DNA of 64,000 nucleotides from Flavobacterium sp. LC2016-13 (lineage in GTDB: Bacteria > Bacteroidota > Bacteroidia > Flavobacteriales > Flavobacteriaceae): NCBI RefSeq assembly GCF_009707955.1, contig NZ_WMDQ01000007.1, positions 248,001 through 312,000 of the forward strand, given 5' to 3'. Within the stretch, counting starts at the first letter, position 1. Every line of letters starts with the position of its first letter. The notes below the pieces were generated by a model. It did no database searches, was not told the DNA's origin, and worked only from the letters and a program-made list of their open reading frames with translations. Shown piece after piece: positions 25,383 to 34,005 of the stretch. Made by a program: the position numbers and the translations under genes.

Positions 25383-25988
25383 TTATCGAATACTGTCGTG
25401 AGAGTGAGTCTGTGTTCCGTTATTCCATAATGTTAGAATATCTGTGGCGACAGCGGCACCACTTCCGGCAGCGATAGCCAATTGACTTCTCCAGCCGGCT
25501 AAAGTTCCAACAACATAAATGCCGTCAGCTACTTTATGATCGTCGTTTTTAAGCTGAATACGTTGTTTTTCCGGTAATGCTTTTTTGTGAGGTTCAATAT
25601 ATTGTATCAAACCTTCGATATCAAAAGTATTGGCAGAACCAATTCCGACAACAATACTTTTAGTCTTGTATGAGTTTTTATTAGTTGTAACTGTAAATTC
25701 AGGATATTCTCCCTCAACTTTAATTACCTTCTCATTTGGAATCTGAGTTATGTGCGGATAAGTAATGGCTAAATCCTGCGTACTTTCTATTAGTAAATCA
25801 GATCCTAATTTACCTGGCGTTACACCATAAGCATTGTAGAAAATTGCCTCTTGTAAAGAAGAATTTTTTTGATGTGTAAAAACCCCGATTTTTTTATCGG
25901 CGACAAAAGCTTTGTTTTTAGCAGATCCTAATACGAGTGCACAAGACATGCCTGAAACGCCTCCGCCAATAATTAAAACGTCATACAT
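25383..25988 (-). CDS. FAD-dependent oxidoreductase, short thioredoxin-reductase-like
   Basis: A 201-residue flavoprotein with an N-terminal dinucleotide fold (VLIIGGGVSGMSCALVLG) and a C-terminal FAD loop (GIYVVGTLAGWRSQLAIAAG with GAAVATDIL). It lacks the central NAD(P)H domain and the redox CxxC of full thioredoxin reductases (about 310 residues), so it is a single-domain relative. Partner and substrate are unknown. It is followed in the same direction, three bases upstream in genome order, by a small membrane protein gene. Confidence 0.75.
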   Translation of the reverse strand: MYDVLIIGGGVSGMSCALVLGSAKNKAFVADKKIGVFTHQKNSSLQEAIFYNAYGVTPGKLGSDLLIESTQDLAITYPHITQIPNEKVIKVEGEYPEFTVTTNKNSYKTKSIVVGIGSANTFDIEGLIQYIEPHKKALPEKQRIQLKNDDHKVADGIYVVGTLAGWRSQLAIAAGSGAAVATDILTLWNNGTQTHSHDSIR

Positions 25989-25991
25989 ATA

Positions 25992-26192
25992 TTAACGACC
26001 GTTTGTTTTTTCTTCGATTCTTTTTGAAATTCTAAAGATCAAAAGAATTAAAACGGCACAAAATGAAGCTGCGATTCCAATAAAAGCAACTACACTGTCT
26101 CCTTGAAAAGGATTTTTGAAGTCTAGCAACGTAATATTAAAAATAATTAAAGCTAATGCTAGAAGCACTAAGATTGAAGTGAAAATTTTCAT
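25992..26192 (-). CDS. Small two-helix membrane protein
   Basis: A 66-residue protein with two hydrophobic helices (LVLLALALIIFNITLLDF and VVAFIGIAASFCAVLILLIF) and a basic tail (RISKRIEEKTNGR). Its stop is three bases before the start of the flavoprotein gene, so the two are almost certainly co-transcribed. No family recognised; it could anchor or partner the flavoprotein. Confidence 0.6.
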   Translation of the reverse strand: MKIFTSILVLLALALIIFNITLLDFKNPFQGDSVVAFIGIAASFCAVLILLIFRISKRIEEKTNGR

Positions 26193-26298
26193 ATGGCTGT
26201 TTGTTTGTCTAAAATAGTACTTTAAAGTTTTTCTGTGAAAAACACAGTGAAACGTTACAATTCAAATTTTATTGGGGGTAAATTTATAAAAATAAATT

Positions 26299-26877
26299 TT
26301 AGACGAACAAACCTTTAACATTAGCAGCAAATAATTTAACAGCAATTGCTAAAAGTATTACTCCAAATGTCTTGCGAACCACGCCAAGTCCGTTTTCTCC
26401 TAATAAATTTTCGATTTTTTTAGACGATTTCAAAACAATATAAACTAGAATAATATTAAGAAGAATAGCAATTATGATATTAATAGTATGAAATTGAGAT
26501 CGAAGAGAAAGTAAAGTTGTCATTGTTCCTGCTCCGGCAATTAGCGGAAAAGCCAACGGAACAATAGATGCAGATCCCGGTTCTTCATCGCGATAAATTC
26601 TAATTCCTAAAATCATCTCCAAAGCCAGAAAAAATAATACAAAAGAACCCGCAACAGCAAACGAATGTACATCGATACCTATAAGGTTAAGCAAACCTTC
26701 TCCAACAAACAGAAAAACAATCATAATCATTCCGGCTACAATCGAAGCTTTCTCAGATTCGATATGTCCCACTTTAGCTCGTAAATTGACAATGATCGGA
26801 ATTGATCCTACAATATCAATTACAGCAAAAAGTACCATTCCAACCGTGATAATTTCTTTAAAATCAATCTCTAACAT
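26299..26877 (-). CDS. MarC family integral membrane protein
   Basis: A 192-residue protein with about six membrane helices. Family features are AVIDIVGSIPIIVNLR near the N-terminus, VAGSFVLFFLALEMILGI, and ASIVPLAFPLIAGAGTMTTL in the middle. MarC proteins are inner-membrane proteins of unsettled function (once linked, wrongly, to multidrug resistance). It sits alone on the minus strand before a repeat-rich gap. Confidence 0.88.
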   Translation of the reverse strand: MLEIDFKEIITVGMVLFAVIDIVGSIPIIVNLRAKVGHIESEKASIVAGMIMIVFLFVGEGLLNLIGIDVHSFAVAGSFVLFFLALEMILGIRIYRDEEPGSASIVPLAFPLIAGAGTMTTLLSLRSQFHTINIIIAILLNIILVYIVLKSSKKIENLLGENGLGVVRKTFGVILLAIAVKLFAANVKGLFV

Positions 26878-27275
26878 GTTTTTTTAATTTATGGATTAAA
26901 AGATGTGCAAAAGTAGATAATAAAGTTAGGGCTTTTTTATAATATATAGGTCTCAGAGTATTTTTGTTATAAAAACACGTTTTTTGGTTTAAAATAATGA
27001 TTTTTATAACAAACAATTGTTTTTACCACAGAGATTCGCAAAGTTCTTTTACAGAGTTGCACAAAGTTTTTAATCAGTTTTAGGAATGTTAGATCTCAAA
27101 GCTTTCTGAACTTAAAAAAAAACATACAATGAAGTTGAACTCTACGGATCTTTGCGAAAAAACTTTGTGTAACTCTGCGGTAAAATCTCGCTAATCTGTG
27201 TAGTAAAATTTAATCTCATTTCATCTGTTTTCTTTGACTATCTTTGCATTTTATAAATTTCAGTATTTTATTATC
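26878..27275. repeat. Gap with CGCAAAG-type multi-hairpin repeat and a promoter
   Basis: This 398-base gap holds a repeat with complementary ends (TTTTACCACAGAG at 27021 and its near complement ending at 27185). Inside, CAGAGTTGCACAAAGTTTTT (27053-27072) matches the complement of the right half with one mismatch. Relatives are at 54070 and 55597. An exact -7 box TATCTTTG (27239-27246) precedes the DUF3109 gene. I see no gene here. Confidence 0.65.
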
Positions 27276-27845
27276 ATGTTTCAATTAGGTAAAACCATTA
27301 TTTCAGAGGATATTCTTGAAAAAGAATTTGTGTGCAACTTGTCAGCTTGTAAAGGAGCTTGCTGTGTTGATGGAGATGCCGGTGCGCCTTTGAGCGAAGC
27401 AGAGACTAAAATCATGGAAGAAATTTACCCAAAAGTAAAACCATTTTTACGTAAAGAAGGAATTGCTGCAATTGAAGCGCAAGGAACCTGGGTAAAAGGA
27501 ACTGATGGCGATCTTGAAACGCCATTAATCGACGAGAAAGATTGTGCTTATGTTATTTTTGACGGAAAAACAGCTCTTTGTGGAATCGAACAAGCATACA
27601 ATCAAGGAATAATAGATTGGAAAAAACCGGTTTCTTGTCATTTATATCCAATTCGTGTAAAAGATTTTACAGAGTTCGCTGCGGTTAATTATGACAAATG
27701 GGATATTTGTGATGACGCCTGTTCTTTAGGTAAGGAATTAGAAGTTCCGGTTTATAAATTTGTCAAAGAAGCCTTAATTCGTCGCTTTGGCGAAGACTGG
27801 TATTTGGAACTTGAAAAAGTTGCCGAAGAGCTAAAAAAATCATAA
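27276..27845 (+). CDS. DUF3109 family Cys-rich protein
   Basis: A 189-residue soluble protein. An N-terminal cysteine cluster CNLSACKGACCVDGD (C-x4-C-x3-CC) is followed by DCAYVIFDGKTALCGIEQ, VSCHLYPIR and DICDDACSLG, nine or so cysteines in all. The pattern suits a metal or Fe-S site, like the YkgJ-type zinc/iron-chelating family. I start at MFQLGK; the longer frame begins inside the -7 promoter box and cannot be translated. Function is unknown. Confidence 0.82.
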   Translation: MFQLGKTIISEDILEKEFVCNLSACKGACCVDGDAGAPLSEAETKIMEEIYPKVKPFLRKEGIAAIEAQGTWVKGTDGDLETPLIDEKDCAYVIFDGKTALCGIEQAYNQGIIDWKKPVSCHLYPIRVKDFTEFAAVNYDKWDICDDACSLGKELEVPVYKFVKEALIRRFGEDWYLELEKVAEELKKS

Positions 27846-28181
27846 AAATTCGGTAGCCATTACTGTGGCTGGAAAGTGTAAAAAATCCACTTAAAAAAAA
27901 TCAAAAACACACTCAAAAAAACTTTTAAAAACAATTCATTTTTTCTTGCTTTTGTTTTAAAAAGTGCCTATTTTATAGTAGTGTTATGGTATTAATGACA
28001 ATATTAAATTGCTCATTTACAATAATTTAATTATTTTACAGAAAATATCCCTATTTTGCTGCGTTGTTAAAAACTACGTCAAATTGTGAATAAGTTTGGC
28101 TTTCATTTTTAGCGATAATTGACAATCTTTGTACTCCATTGAATGAGTAAAAATTCAATACAAAAATTAAACATAAAAGCC
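27846..28181. other. Leader region of nrdB
   Basis: A gene-free 336-base stretch: an A-rich block (27885-27935), then a T-rich block, then a promoter with -7-like AATCTTTG at 28124-28131. I looked for paired NrdR boxes and did not find a convincing pair. Confidence 0.4.
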
Positions 28182-29159
28182 ATGTCGCAAGTCGAACCAA
28201 TTTTACAAGAAAACAAGAATCGTTTCGTTATTTTTCCTATCAAACATCATGATATTTGGGAATGGTATAAGAAGATGGAAGCTAGTTTTTGGACTGCTGA
28301 AGAAATCGATTTGCACCAAGACCTGACTGATTGGAATAATAAGTTAAGTGACGACGAAAGATATTTCATTAAACATATCTTAGCATTTTTTGCTGCGTCT
28401 GATGGAATCGTAAATGAAAACCTTGCTGAGAACTTTGTTAATGAAGTTCAATATGCTGAGGCAAAATTTTTCTATGGTTTTCAAATCATGATGGAAAATA
28501 TTCATAGTGAAACTTATTCTCTATTAATTGATACCTATGTGAAAGATGAAGCAGAAAAAGCAGAATTATTTAATGCTTTGGAAGTTTTCCCTGCAATTGG
28601 TAAAAAAGCAGAATGGGCTTTAAAATGGATCGACTCTGATTCGTTTGCTGAAAGACTTATTGCTTTTGCTGCTGTTGAAGGAATTTTCTTTTCTGGTGCT
28701 TTTTGTTCTATTTATTGGTTGAAAAAACGTGGATTAATGCCAGGTTTAACTTTCTCTAACGAATTGATTTCGCGTGACGAAGGTGTACATTGTGATTTTG
28801 CAGTACACTTGCATAATCATCATTTAGTAAACAAAGTACCAAAAGACAGAATTAAAGAAATCATTGTTGATGCTTTAAATATTGAAAGAGAGTTTGTAAC
28901 AGAATCTCTTCCGGTAAGTTTAATTGGAATGAATGCTACTTTAATGACGCAATACTTAGAATTTGTTGCCGATAGATTATTAGTAGAATTAGGTTGCGAT
29001 CGTGTTTATGGATCAGCGAATCCGTTTGATTTCATGGATATGATTTCTCTTCAGGGAAAAACTAATTTCTTTGAAAAACGTGTTGCCGAGTATCAAAAAT
29101 CTGGTGTAATGAACACAGACAGTGATGCTCAGAAAATTTCATTTGATGCAGATTTTTAG
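28182..29159 (+). CDS. nrdB: Class Ia ribonucleotide reductase, small (beta) subunit
   Basis: A 325-residue radical-generating subunit of ribonucleoside-diphosphate reductase. Metal ligands and the radical tyrosine are visible: Asp in FFAASDGIVNE, then ENIHSETYSLL, where E, H and Y have the spacing of E. coli E115/H118/Y122, and the second-half Glu/His in SRDEGVHCDFAVH. I start at MSQVEP (28182): the in-frame ATG at 28143 lies only 12 bases beyond the -7 box and would leave no leader. Gene order is nrdB before nrdA, with a 263-base gap containing a hairpin. Confidence 0.93.
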   Translation: MSQVEPILQENKNRFVIFPIKHHDIWEWYKKMEASFWTAEEIDLHQDLTDWNNKLSDDERYFIKHILAFFAASDGIVNENLAENFVNEVQYAEAKFFYGFQIMMENIHSETYSLLIDTYVKDEAEKAELFNALEVFPAIGKKAEWALKWIDSDSFAERLIAFAAVEGIFFSGAFCSIYWLKKRGLMPGLTFSNELISRDEGVHCDFAVHLHNHHLVNKVPKDRIKEIIVDALNIEREFVTESLPVSLIGMNATLMTQYLEFVADRLLVELGCDRVYGSANPFDFMDMISLQGKTNFFEKRVAEYQKSGVMNTDSDAQKISFDADF

Positions 29160-29171
29160 ACAACAACATAC

Positions 29172-29199
29172 TTAGTGTTTTACCCCAAATAAACACTAA
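29172..29199. promoter_or_regulatory. Hairpin between nrdB and nrdA
   Basis: TTAGTGTTT (29172-29180) and AAACACTAA (29191-29199) form a perfect 9-bp stem with a 10-base loop. It is followed by A residues rather than T, so on this strand it is not a classical terminator; it may shape mRNA stability or partial termination between the subunits. Confidence 0.45.
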
Positions 29200-29422
29200 A
29201 AAAAGATTAAGATTTTACAATAAAACATTTTACGAATCTCTTTTCCCAAATCGTAGATTCAATAATTTTTGACACATTTTCGATCTGATTTCAGATTTGA
29301 ACAGGGTAGCTATTGAGAATGCTGTAATTCTCAAAAAATAATTTAAAAACACACAATGTTTAAGTACTGGAATTCGTTTTCTAGAGACTTTCATTTTTTC
29401 AATAACTTAAAAAAGTAAGCTT

Positions 29423-31813
29423 ATGTATGTAGTAAAAAGAGATGGCCACAAAGAGCCGGTAATGTTTGATAAGATTACAGAAAGAATCAAAAAATTGTGT
29501 TACGGGCTTAATGAGCTTGTAGATCCTGTTAAGGTAGCGATGAGAGTTATCGAAGGATTGTATGATGGGGTTTCAACTTCTGAACTTGATAATCTTGCAG
29601 CAGAAACGGCGGCATCTATGACTATTGCACATCCAGATTATGCGCAATTGGCAGCTCGTGTGGCGATTTCAAACCTACATTCAAATACTAAAAAGTCGTT
29701 TTCAGAAACGATGAAAGATATGTACAATTACGTAAATCCAAGAAACGGGCAAGATGCACCATTGCTTTCGGATGAAGTATTTAAAGTAATTCAGGAAAAC
29801 TCAGCTTTCCTTGATTCTCATATCATTTATACAAGAGATTTCAATTATGATTACTTTGGTTTCAAAACTTTAGAGCGTTCATATTTGTTGAAAATAAACG
29901 GAAAAATCGTAGAAAGACCACAACATATGTTGATGCGTGTTTCAGTTGGTATTCACTTAGATGATTTAAAATCAGTTATTGAAACTTACGACTTAATGTC
30001 TAAAAAGTTCTTTACGCATGCAACACCAACGTTGTTCAATGCCGGAACTCCAAAACCACAAATGTCTTCTTGTTTCCTTTTGGCAATGCAGGATGATAGT
30101 ATTGATGGTATTTACGATACATTAAAACAAACGGCTAAAATTTCGCAATCAGCGGGAGGAATTGGTCTTTCTATTCATAACGTTCGTGCGACAGGATCTT
30201 ATATTCGTGGTACAAACGGAACTTCAAACGGAATTGTTCCGATGTTGAGAGTATTCAACGATACCGCTCGTTATGTAGATCAAGGAGGCGGAAAACGTAA
30301 AGGAAGTTTTGCGATTTATATCGAAACATGGCATGCTGATATCTTCGAATTTTTGGATTTAAAGAAAAATACAGGAAAAGAAGAAATGCGTGCGCGTGAT
30401 TTATTTTTCGCTATGTGGACATCTGATTTATTCATGAAACGTGTACAGGAAGATGCATCTTGGACTTTAATGTGTCCAAACGAATGTCCTGGATTATACG
30501 ATGTTTACGGAGAAGAATTCGAAACAATGTATTTGGATTATGAATTTAGAGGAAAAGGTAGAAAAACGATTCGTGCACGTGAATTATGGGAGAAAATCCT
30601 TGAATCACAAATCGAAACAGGAACGCCTTATATGTTGTATAAAGATGCAGCAAACCGTAAATCGAACCACAAGAATTTAGGAACAATTCGTTCATCTAAC
30701 TTGTGTACAGAGATTATGGAGTACACATCTAAAGATGAAATTGCAGTTTGTAACTTAGCTTCTATTTCATTGCCAATGTTTATTGAAAACGGACAATTTG
30801 ATCACCAGGCACTTTACAATGTTACAAAACGTGTAACGCGTAACCTGAATAAAGTAATCGACAGAAACTACTATCCTGTAAAAGAAGCTGAAAATTCTAA
30901 CTTACGTCACCGTCCGGTTGGGTTAGGTGTACAAGGTTTGGCTGATGCTTTTATCATGTTGCGTATGCCTTTTACAAGTGATGAGGCTAAAACATTAAAT
31001 CAGGAAATTTTCGAAACTTTATACTTTGCAGCCGTAACCGCTTCTATGGAAATGGCACAAGAAGAAGGACCATATTCTACATTTGAAGGTTCTCCGATGT
31101 CAAAAGGAGAATTCCAATACAATATGTGGGGAATGAAAGATGAAGAATTATCTGGTCGTTGGGACTGGGCTTCATTAAGAAAAGAAGTAATGGAACATGG
31201 AGTTCGTAACTCATTATTAGTTGCGCCAATGCCAACAGCTTCTACTTCTCAAATTTTAGGAAATAACGAAGCTTTCGAACCATATACATCAAACATTTAC
31301 ACACGTCGTGTATTGTCTGGAGAATTTATCGTAGTAAACAAACATTTACTAGAAGACCTAGTAAAATTAGGTTTATGGAACGAAGATTTGAAACAAGAAA
31401 TTATGCGTCATAACGGATCAGTTCAAAATATTGATATTATCCCGCAAGACCTTAAAGAACTATATAAAACAGTTTGGGAAATGTCGATGAAAGATATTAT
31501 CGATATGTCTCGTCAAAGAGGTTATTTCATTGACCAATCACAATCATTGAATTTGTTCATGCAAGATGCAAACTATTCTAAACTAACGTCAATGCACTTC
31601 TATGCTTGGCAATCAGGTTTAAAAACAGGAATGTATTACTTAAGAACAAAATCAGCAGTAGATGCGATTAAATTCACCTTAAACAACGACAAAAAAGAAG
31701 AAGTTCCAACTTTGGTTGCAGAAACAGAATCTATTAGCGTTGAAGATTATAAAGCAATGCTTTTAAAAGCACAAGCCGCAGATCCTGAGGATTGTGAAAT
31801 GTGTGGTTCTTAA
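29423..31813 (+). CDS. nrdA: Class Ia ribonucleotide reductase, large (alpha) subunit
   Basis: A 796-residue catalytic subunit reducing ribonucleoside diphosphates. The N-terminus is an ATP-cone allosteric domain (MYVVKRDGHKEPVMFDKITE). Active-site parts are PQMSSCFLL (first redox Cys), SSNLCTEIMEY (Asn/Cys/Glu catalytic triad) and EIAVCNLASISLP (second redox Cys). MPTASTSQILGNNEAFEP is the phosphate-binding segment. The extreme C-terminus, CEMCGS, gives the CxxC that is re-reduced by thioredoxin or glutaredoxin. Full length, with its partner upstream. Confidence 0.95.
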   Translation: MYVVKRDGHKEPVMFDKITERIKKLCYGLNELVDPVKVAMRVIEGLYDGVSTSELDNLAAETAASMTIAHPDYAQLAARVAISNLHSNTKKSFSETMKDMYNYVNPRNGQDAPLLSDEVFKVIQENSAFLDSHIIYTRDFNYDYFGFKTLERSYLLKINGKIVERPQHMLMRVSVGIHLDDLKSVIETYDLMSKKFFTHATPTLFNAGTPKPQMSSCFLLAMQDDSIDGIYDTLKQTAKISQSAGGIGLSIHNVRATGSYIRGTNGTSNGIVPMLRVFNDTARYVDQGGGKRKGSFAIYIETWHADIFEFLDLKKNTGKEEMRARDLFFAMWTSDLFMKRVQEDASWTLMCPNECPGLYDVYGEEFETMYLDYEFRGKGRKTIRARELWEKILESQIETGTPYMLYKDAANRKSNHKNLGTIRSSNLCTEIMEYTSKDEIAVCNLASISLPMFIENGQFDHQALYNVTKRVTRNLNKVIDRNYYPVKEAENSNLRHRPVGLGVQGLADAFIMLRMPFTSDEAKTLNQEIFETLYFAAVTASMEMAQEEGPYSTFEGSPMSKGEFQYNMWGMKDEELSGRWDWASLRKEVMEHGVRNSLLVAPMPTASTSQILGNNEAFEPYTSNIYTRRVLSGEFIVVNKHLLEDLVKLGLWNEDLKQEIMRHNGSVQNIDIIPQDLKELYKTVWEMSMKDIIDMSRQRGYFIDQSQSLNLFMQDANYSKLTSMHFYAWQSGLKTGMYYLRTKSAVDAIKFTLNNDKKEEVPTLVAETESISVEDYKAMLLKAQAADPEDCEMCGS

Positions 31814-31869
31814 TTTTTTTTAGAAGAAAGAAAATAGAATAAAGAGAAAAGATTATTCTTAATTAATAG

Positions 31870-31902
31870 AAAGCAGTTATTGTAATGATAGCTGCTTTTT
31901 TT
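31870..31902 (+). terminator. Terminator of nrdA
   Basis: AAAGCAG pairs with CTGCTTT, extended by wobble pairs around a short loop, then seven T residues. It lies about 57 bases after the nrdA stop. Confidence 0.75.
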
Positions 31903-31919
31903 AATATAATAAATGTTTT

Positions 31920-32144
31920 ATGGCAAAAATAATCATGGAAAGTTGGAGATATGGATTGCAAAAAGTATCCTTGACTAAATTGCAATATGAAAAACTTGGT
32001 TTGTCTTTGCTTGAATCTAAAACTAATACAGATATGCTTTTAGAAGATCAGATAATAATTTTAGAAATTGAAGATGAAAATGTGGCTCGAGAGTTTTTGG
32101 AAGAAGCAGATAGATATGGCGTAAATTGTAGAATTATAGAATAA
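31920..32144 (+). CDS. Small orphan protein (74 aa)
   Basis: A 74-residue acidic protein with no signal peptide (AKIIMESWRYGLQKVSLTKL, then DQIIILEIEDENVAREFLEE). The predicted alternation of strands and helices suggests a compact alpha/beta fold. I do not recognise it. It begins right after the nrdA terminator and is followed three bases later by another small gene, so the two form a unit. Size, acidity and orphan setting would fit immunity-type proteins, but no toxin gene is seen. Confidence 0.55.
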   Translation: MAKIIMESWRYGLQKVSLTKLQYEKLGLSLLESKTNTDMLLEDQIIILEIEDENVAREFLEEADRYGVNCRIIE

Positions 32145-32147
32145 AAA

Positions 32148-32423
32148 ATGGATCTGAATAAATTTATAAGCGGAGATATAAGCGAATATTATAATCTCGC
32201 AATTAGATATTTTAATAATATAAGTATCAAAGATTATGAATATGATGAATTCAATACGATTGTTCCAAAATCTATTTCGATGTTAATCGATCATAATTTC
32301 ATTCCTACTCCCTGCGTGGAAGTTAAATTGGTATTTCTTCAAGATCAAAAAGAAGTTGGAGCTTATTTTTTATATATAGATGAGCAAAAAGAATTTATTG
32401 ATGAGTTTCTTATAATTGATTAA
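32148..32423 (+). CDS. Small orphan protein (91 aa)
   Basis: A 91-residue acidic protein with no signal peptide (MDLNKFISGDISEYYNLAIR, then CVEVKLVFLQDQKEVGAYFL). Three bases separate it from the preceding orphan gene. I see no known family. Like its neighbour it is strongly acidic and AT-rich. Function unknown. Confidence 0.55.
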   Translation: MDLNKFISGDISEYYNLAIRYFNNISIKDYEYDEFNTIVPKSISMLIDHNFIPTPCVEVKLVFLQDQKEVGAYFLYIDEQKEFIDEFLIID

Positions 32424-32595
32424 AATACTTTATTCATCTTTTCTAAAACGACAATATCCCTAAAAAATCCCCGTTTAAATTATTACAAAGACTTTTCAAA
32501 ACTTAGAGCCTTAGCAACTAAGGACCTCAGAACCTTTCCTCCAATTAAACCTTTCCAAAAAAACAAAGTCTTATTTCTAAACAAATTCCTGCGTT

Positions 32596-33993
32596 ATGAA
32601 AAAAAGCAATCTTTGGTCGTTACGATTGGGTTTTTCCGGAAAAGAATCTGATAAAATTGAAAAATTAGGATTAGAAAAATTTCTAAAGCATTCCTATCAA
32701 TCAAAATTTGAGAAGCAACTTCCTGCTTTTTTAGAAGACGATCCAAAAACTATTATTGAACTCAAAGAACTAAAGGAATCTATAAAAACAGCAGATTCAG
32801 AAGCGAAAAAGAAACTTCTTAAAAGAGAAATTTATTCTGCAGTTGAATTCAAAAAATGGTGGATTGCCAAAATGCGGAATGACGAATTTCCGTTACGCGA
32901 AAACATGGTGTGTTTCTGGCACAATCATTTCGTTTCGACTTCCCAAAAAGTAAAAGTCAATTATTGGATTTACCAGCATAATATGATTTTGCGTGAACAT
33001 GCTTTCGGAAACTTCAAAGAGCTGACCAAACAGGTTTTGAAATCGAATGCAATGGTGAAATATCTGGATAATGGTGATAATAAAAAAGGAAAAATCAACG
33101 AGAATTTAAGCCGTGAATTATTAGAATTATTCACCATCGGAATTGGAAATTATACCGAAAGCGATATCAAAGAAGGCGCAAAAGCTTTAGCCGGATTAAA
33201 TGTTGGAGACGATGGTGCGATTTACAGACGATTTGGCGAAGATAACAGCGATAAAACCTACTTTGGAAAAACCGGAAACTGGAAAGCAGATGATTTGGTT
33301 GATATTATTTTCGAACAGAAGAACATTCCATATTTAATTACCAGAAAAATCCTGAAATGGTTTGTTTATGATAATCCACCCGAAGATTTGGTGGTTTATT
33401 ATGGAGATTATTTCAGAAAAGTAAAGTTTGAAATGGAACCATTGTTAACCAAAATTTTTACTGAAGAATATGCTAAAGACACATCAGGAACTAAAATCAA
33501 AGATCCGTTAGTATATATTTTACAGCTTATTGATGAATTGCAAATTGTGACTGTTGATAATGCCATGATTCTATATTTTCTGAAACAGCAAGGAATGGAT
33601 TTATACAATCAAATAAATGTGAAAGGTTGGGATGGTGGAAATTCCTGGCTGACTTCTCAGATTTACTTACAGCGCAATAATACTTCAGATTTGCTTTGCA
33701 GCGGAAGAAGTATTACAAAGAAAGTAATCAATAATATGACTGGTGATACTGAAAAGCCAAAATCAGAATTTGAGAAAATCGAAGTAAAAATAGATTTTGA
33801 TTCAGACGGGAATAATAAAACCATAATTAGCGATTTGTCCAATACTTTATTATTCAAAGTAAATGATTCGATCCAGAAAGACATGGAAAACTTGCTTAAA
33901 TATGATTTTGACCCGAAAGATTCTCACGCCAATTTTGCCGTAATAAGACTCTTTAATTATATTACAAAACTGCCCGAATATCAATTAATTTAG
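32596..33993 (+). CDS. DUF1800 family protein
   Basis: A 465-residue protein of the DUF1800 family, recognised by WWIAKMRNDEFPLRENMVCFW with HNHFVSTSQKV, then NENLSRELLELFTIGIGNYT and EGAKALAGL, and a later KGWDGGNSWLTS. No clear signal peptide at the chosen start. In many bacteria DUF1800 and DUF1501 genes come as adjacent pairs, as here (12-base gap), and are thought to act together, probably in the envelope. The biochemical role is unknown. Confidence 0.85.
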   Translation: MKKSNLWSLRLGFSGKESDKIEKLGLEKFLKHSYQSKFEKQLPAFLEDDPKTIIELKELKESIKTADSEAKKKLLKREIYSAVEFKKWWIAKMRNDEFPLRENMVCFWHNHFVSTSQKVKVNYWIYQHNMILREHAFGNFKELTKQVLKSNAMVKYLDNGDNKKGKINENLSRELLELFTIGIGNYTESDIKEGAKALAGLNVGDDGAIYRRFGEDNSDKTYFGKTGNWKADDLVDIIFEQKNIPYLITRKILKWFVYDNPPEDLVVYYGDYFRKVKFEMEPLLTKIFTEEYAKDTSGTKIKDPLVYILQLIDELQIVTVDNAMILYFLKQQGMDLYNQINVKGWDGGNSWLTSQIYLQRNNTSDLLCSGRSITKKVINNMTGDTEKPKSEFEKIEVKIDFDSDGNNKTIISDLSNTLLFKVNDSIQKDMENLLKYDFDPKDSHANFAVIRLFNYITKLPEYQLI

Positions 33994-34005
33994 AAAGCTA
34001 CAACT

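Noticed and set aside
27846..28181. NrdR operator pair upstream of nrdB
   Set aside because: Only a partial half-site-like TATAGTAGTGTT was seen and no tandem palindromes of the expected form.
28143..28181. Longer NrdB start at 28143
   Set aside because: It would place the start codon about 12 bases after the -7 box; the ATG at 28182 gives the usual family N-terminus.
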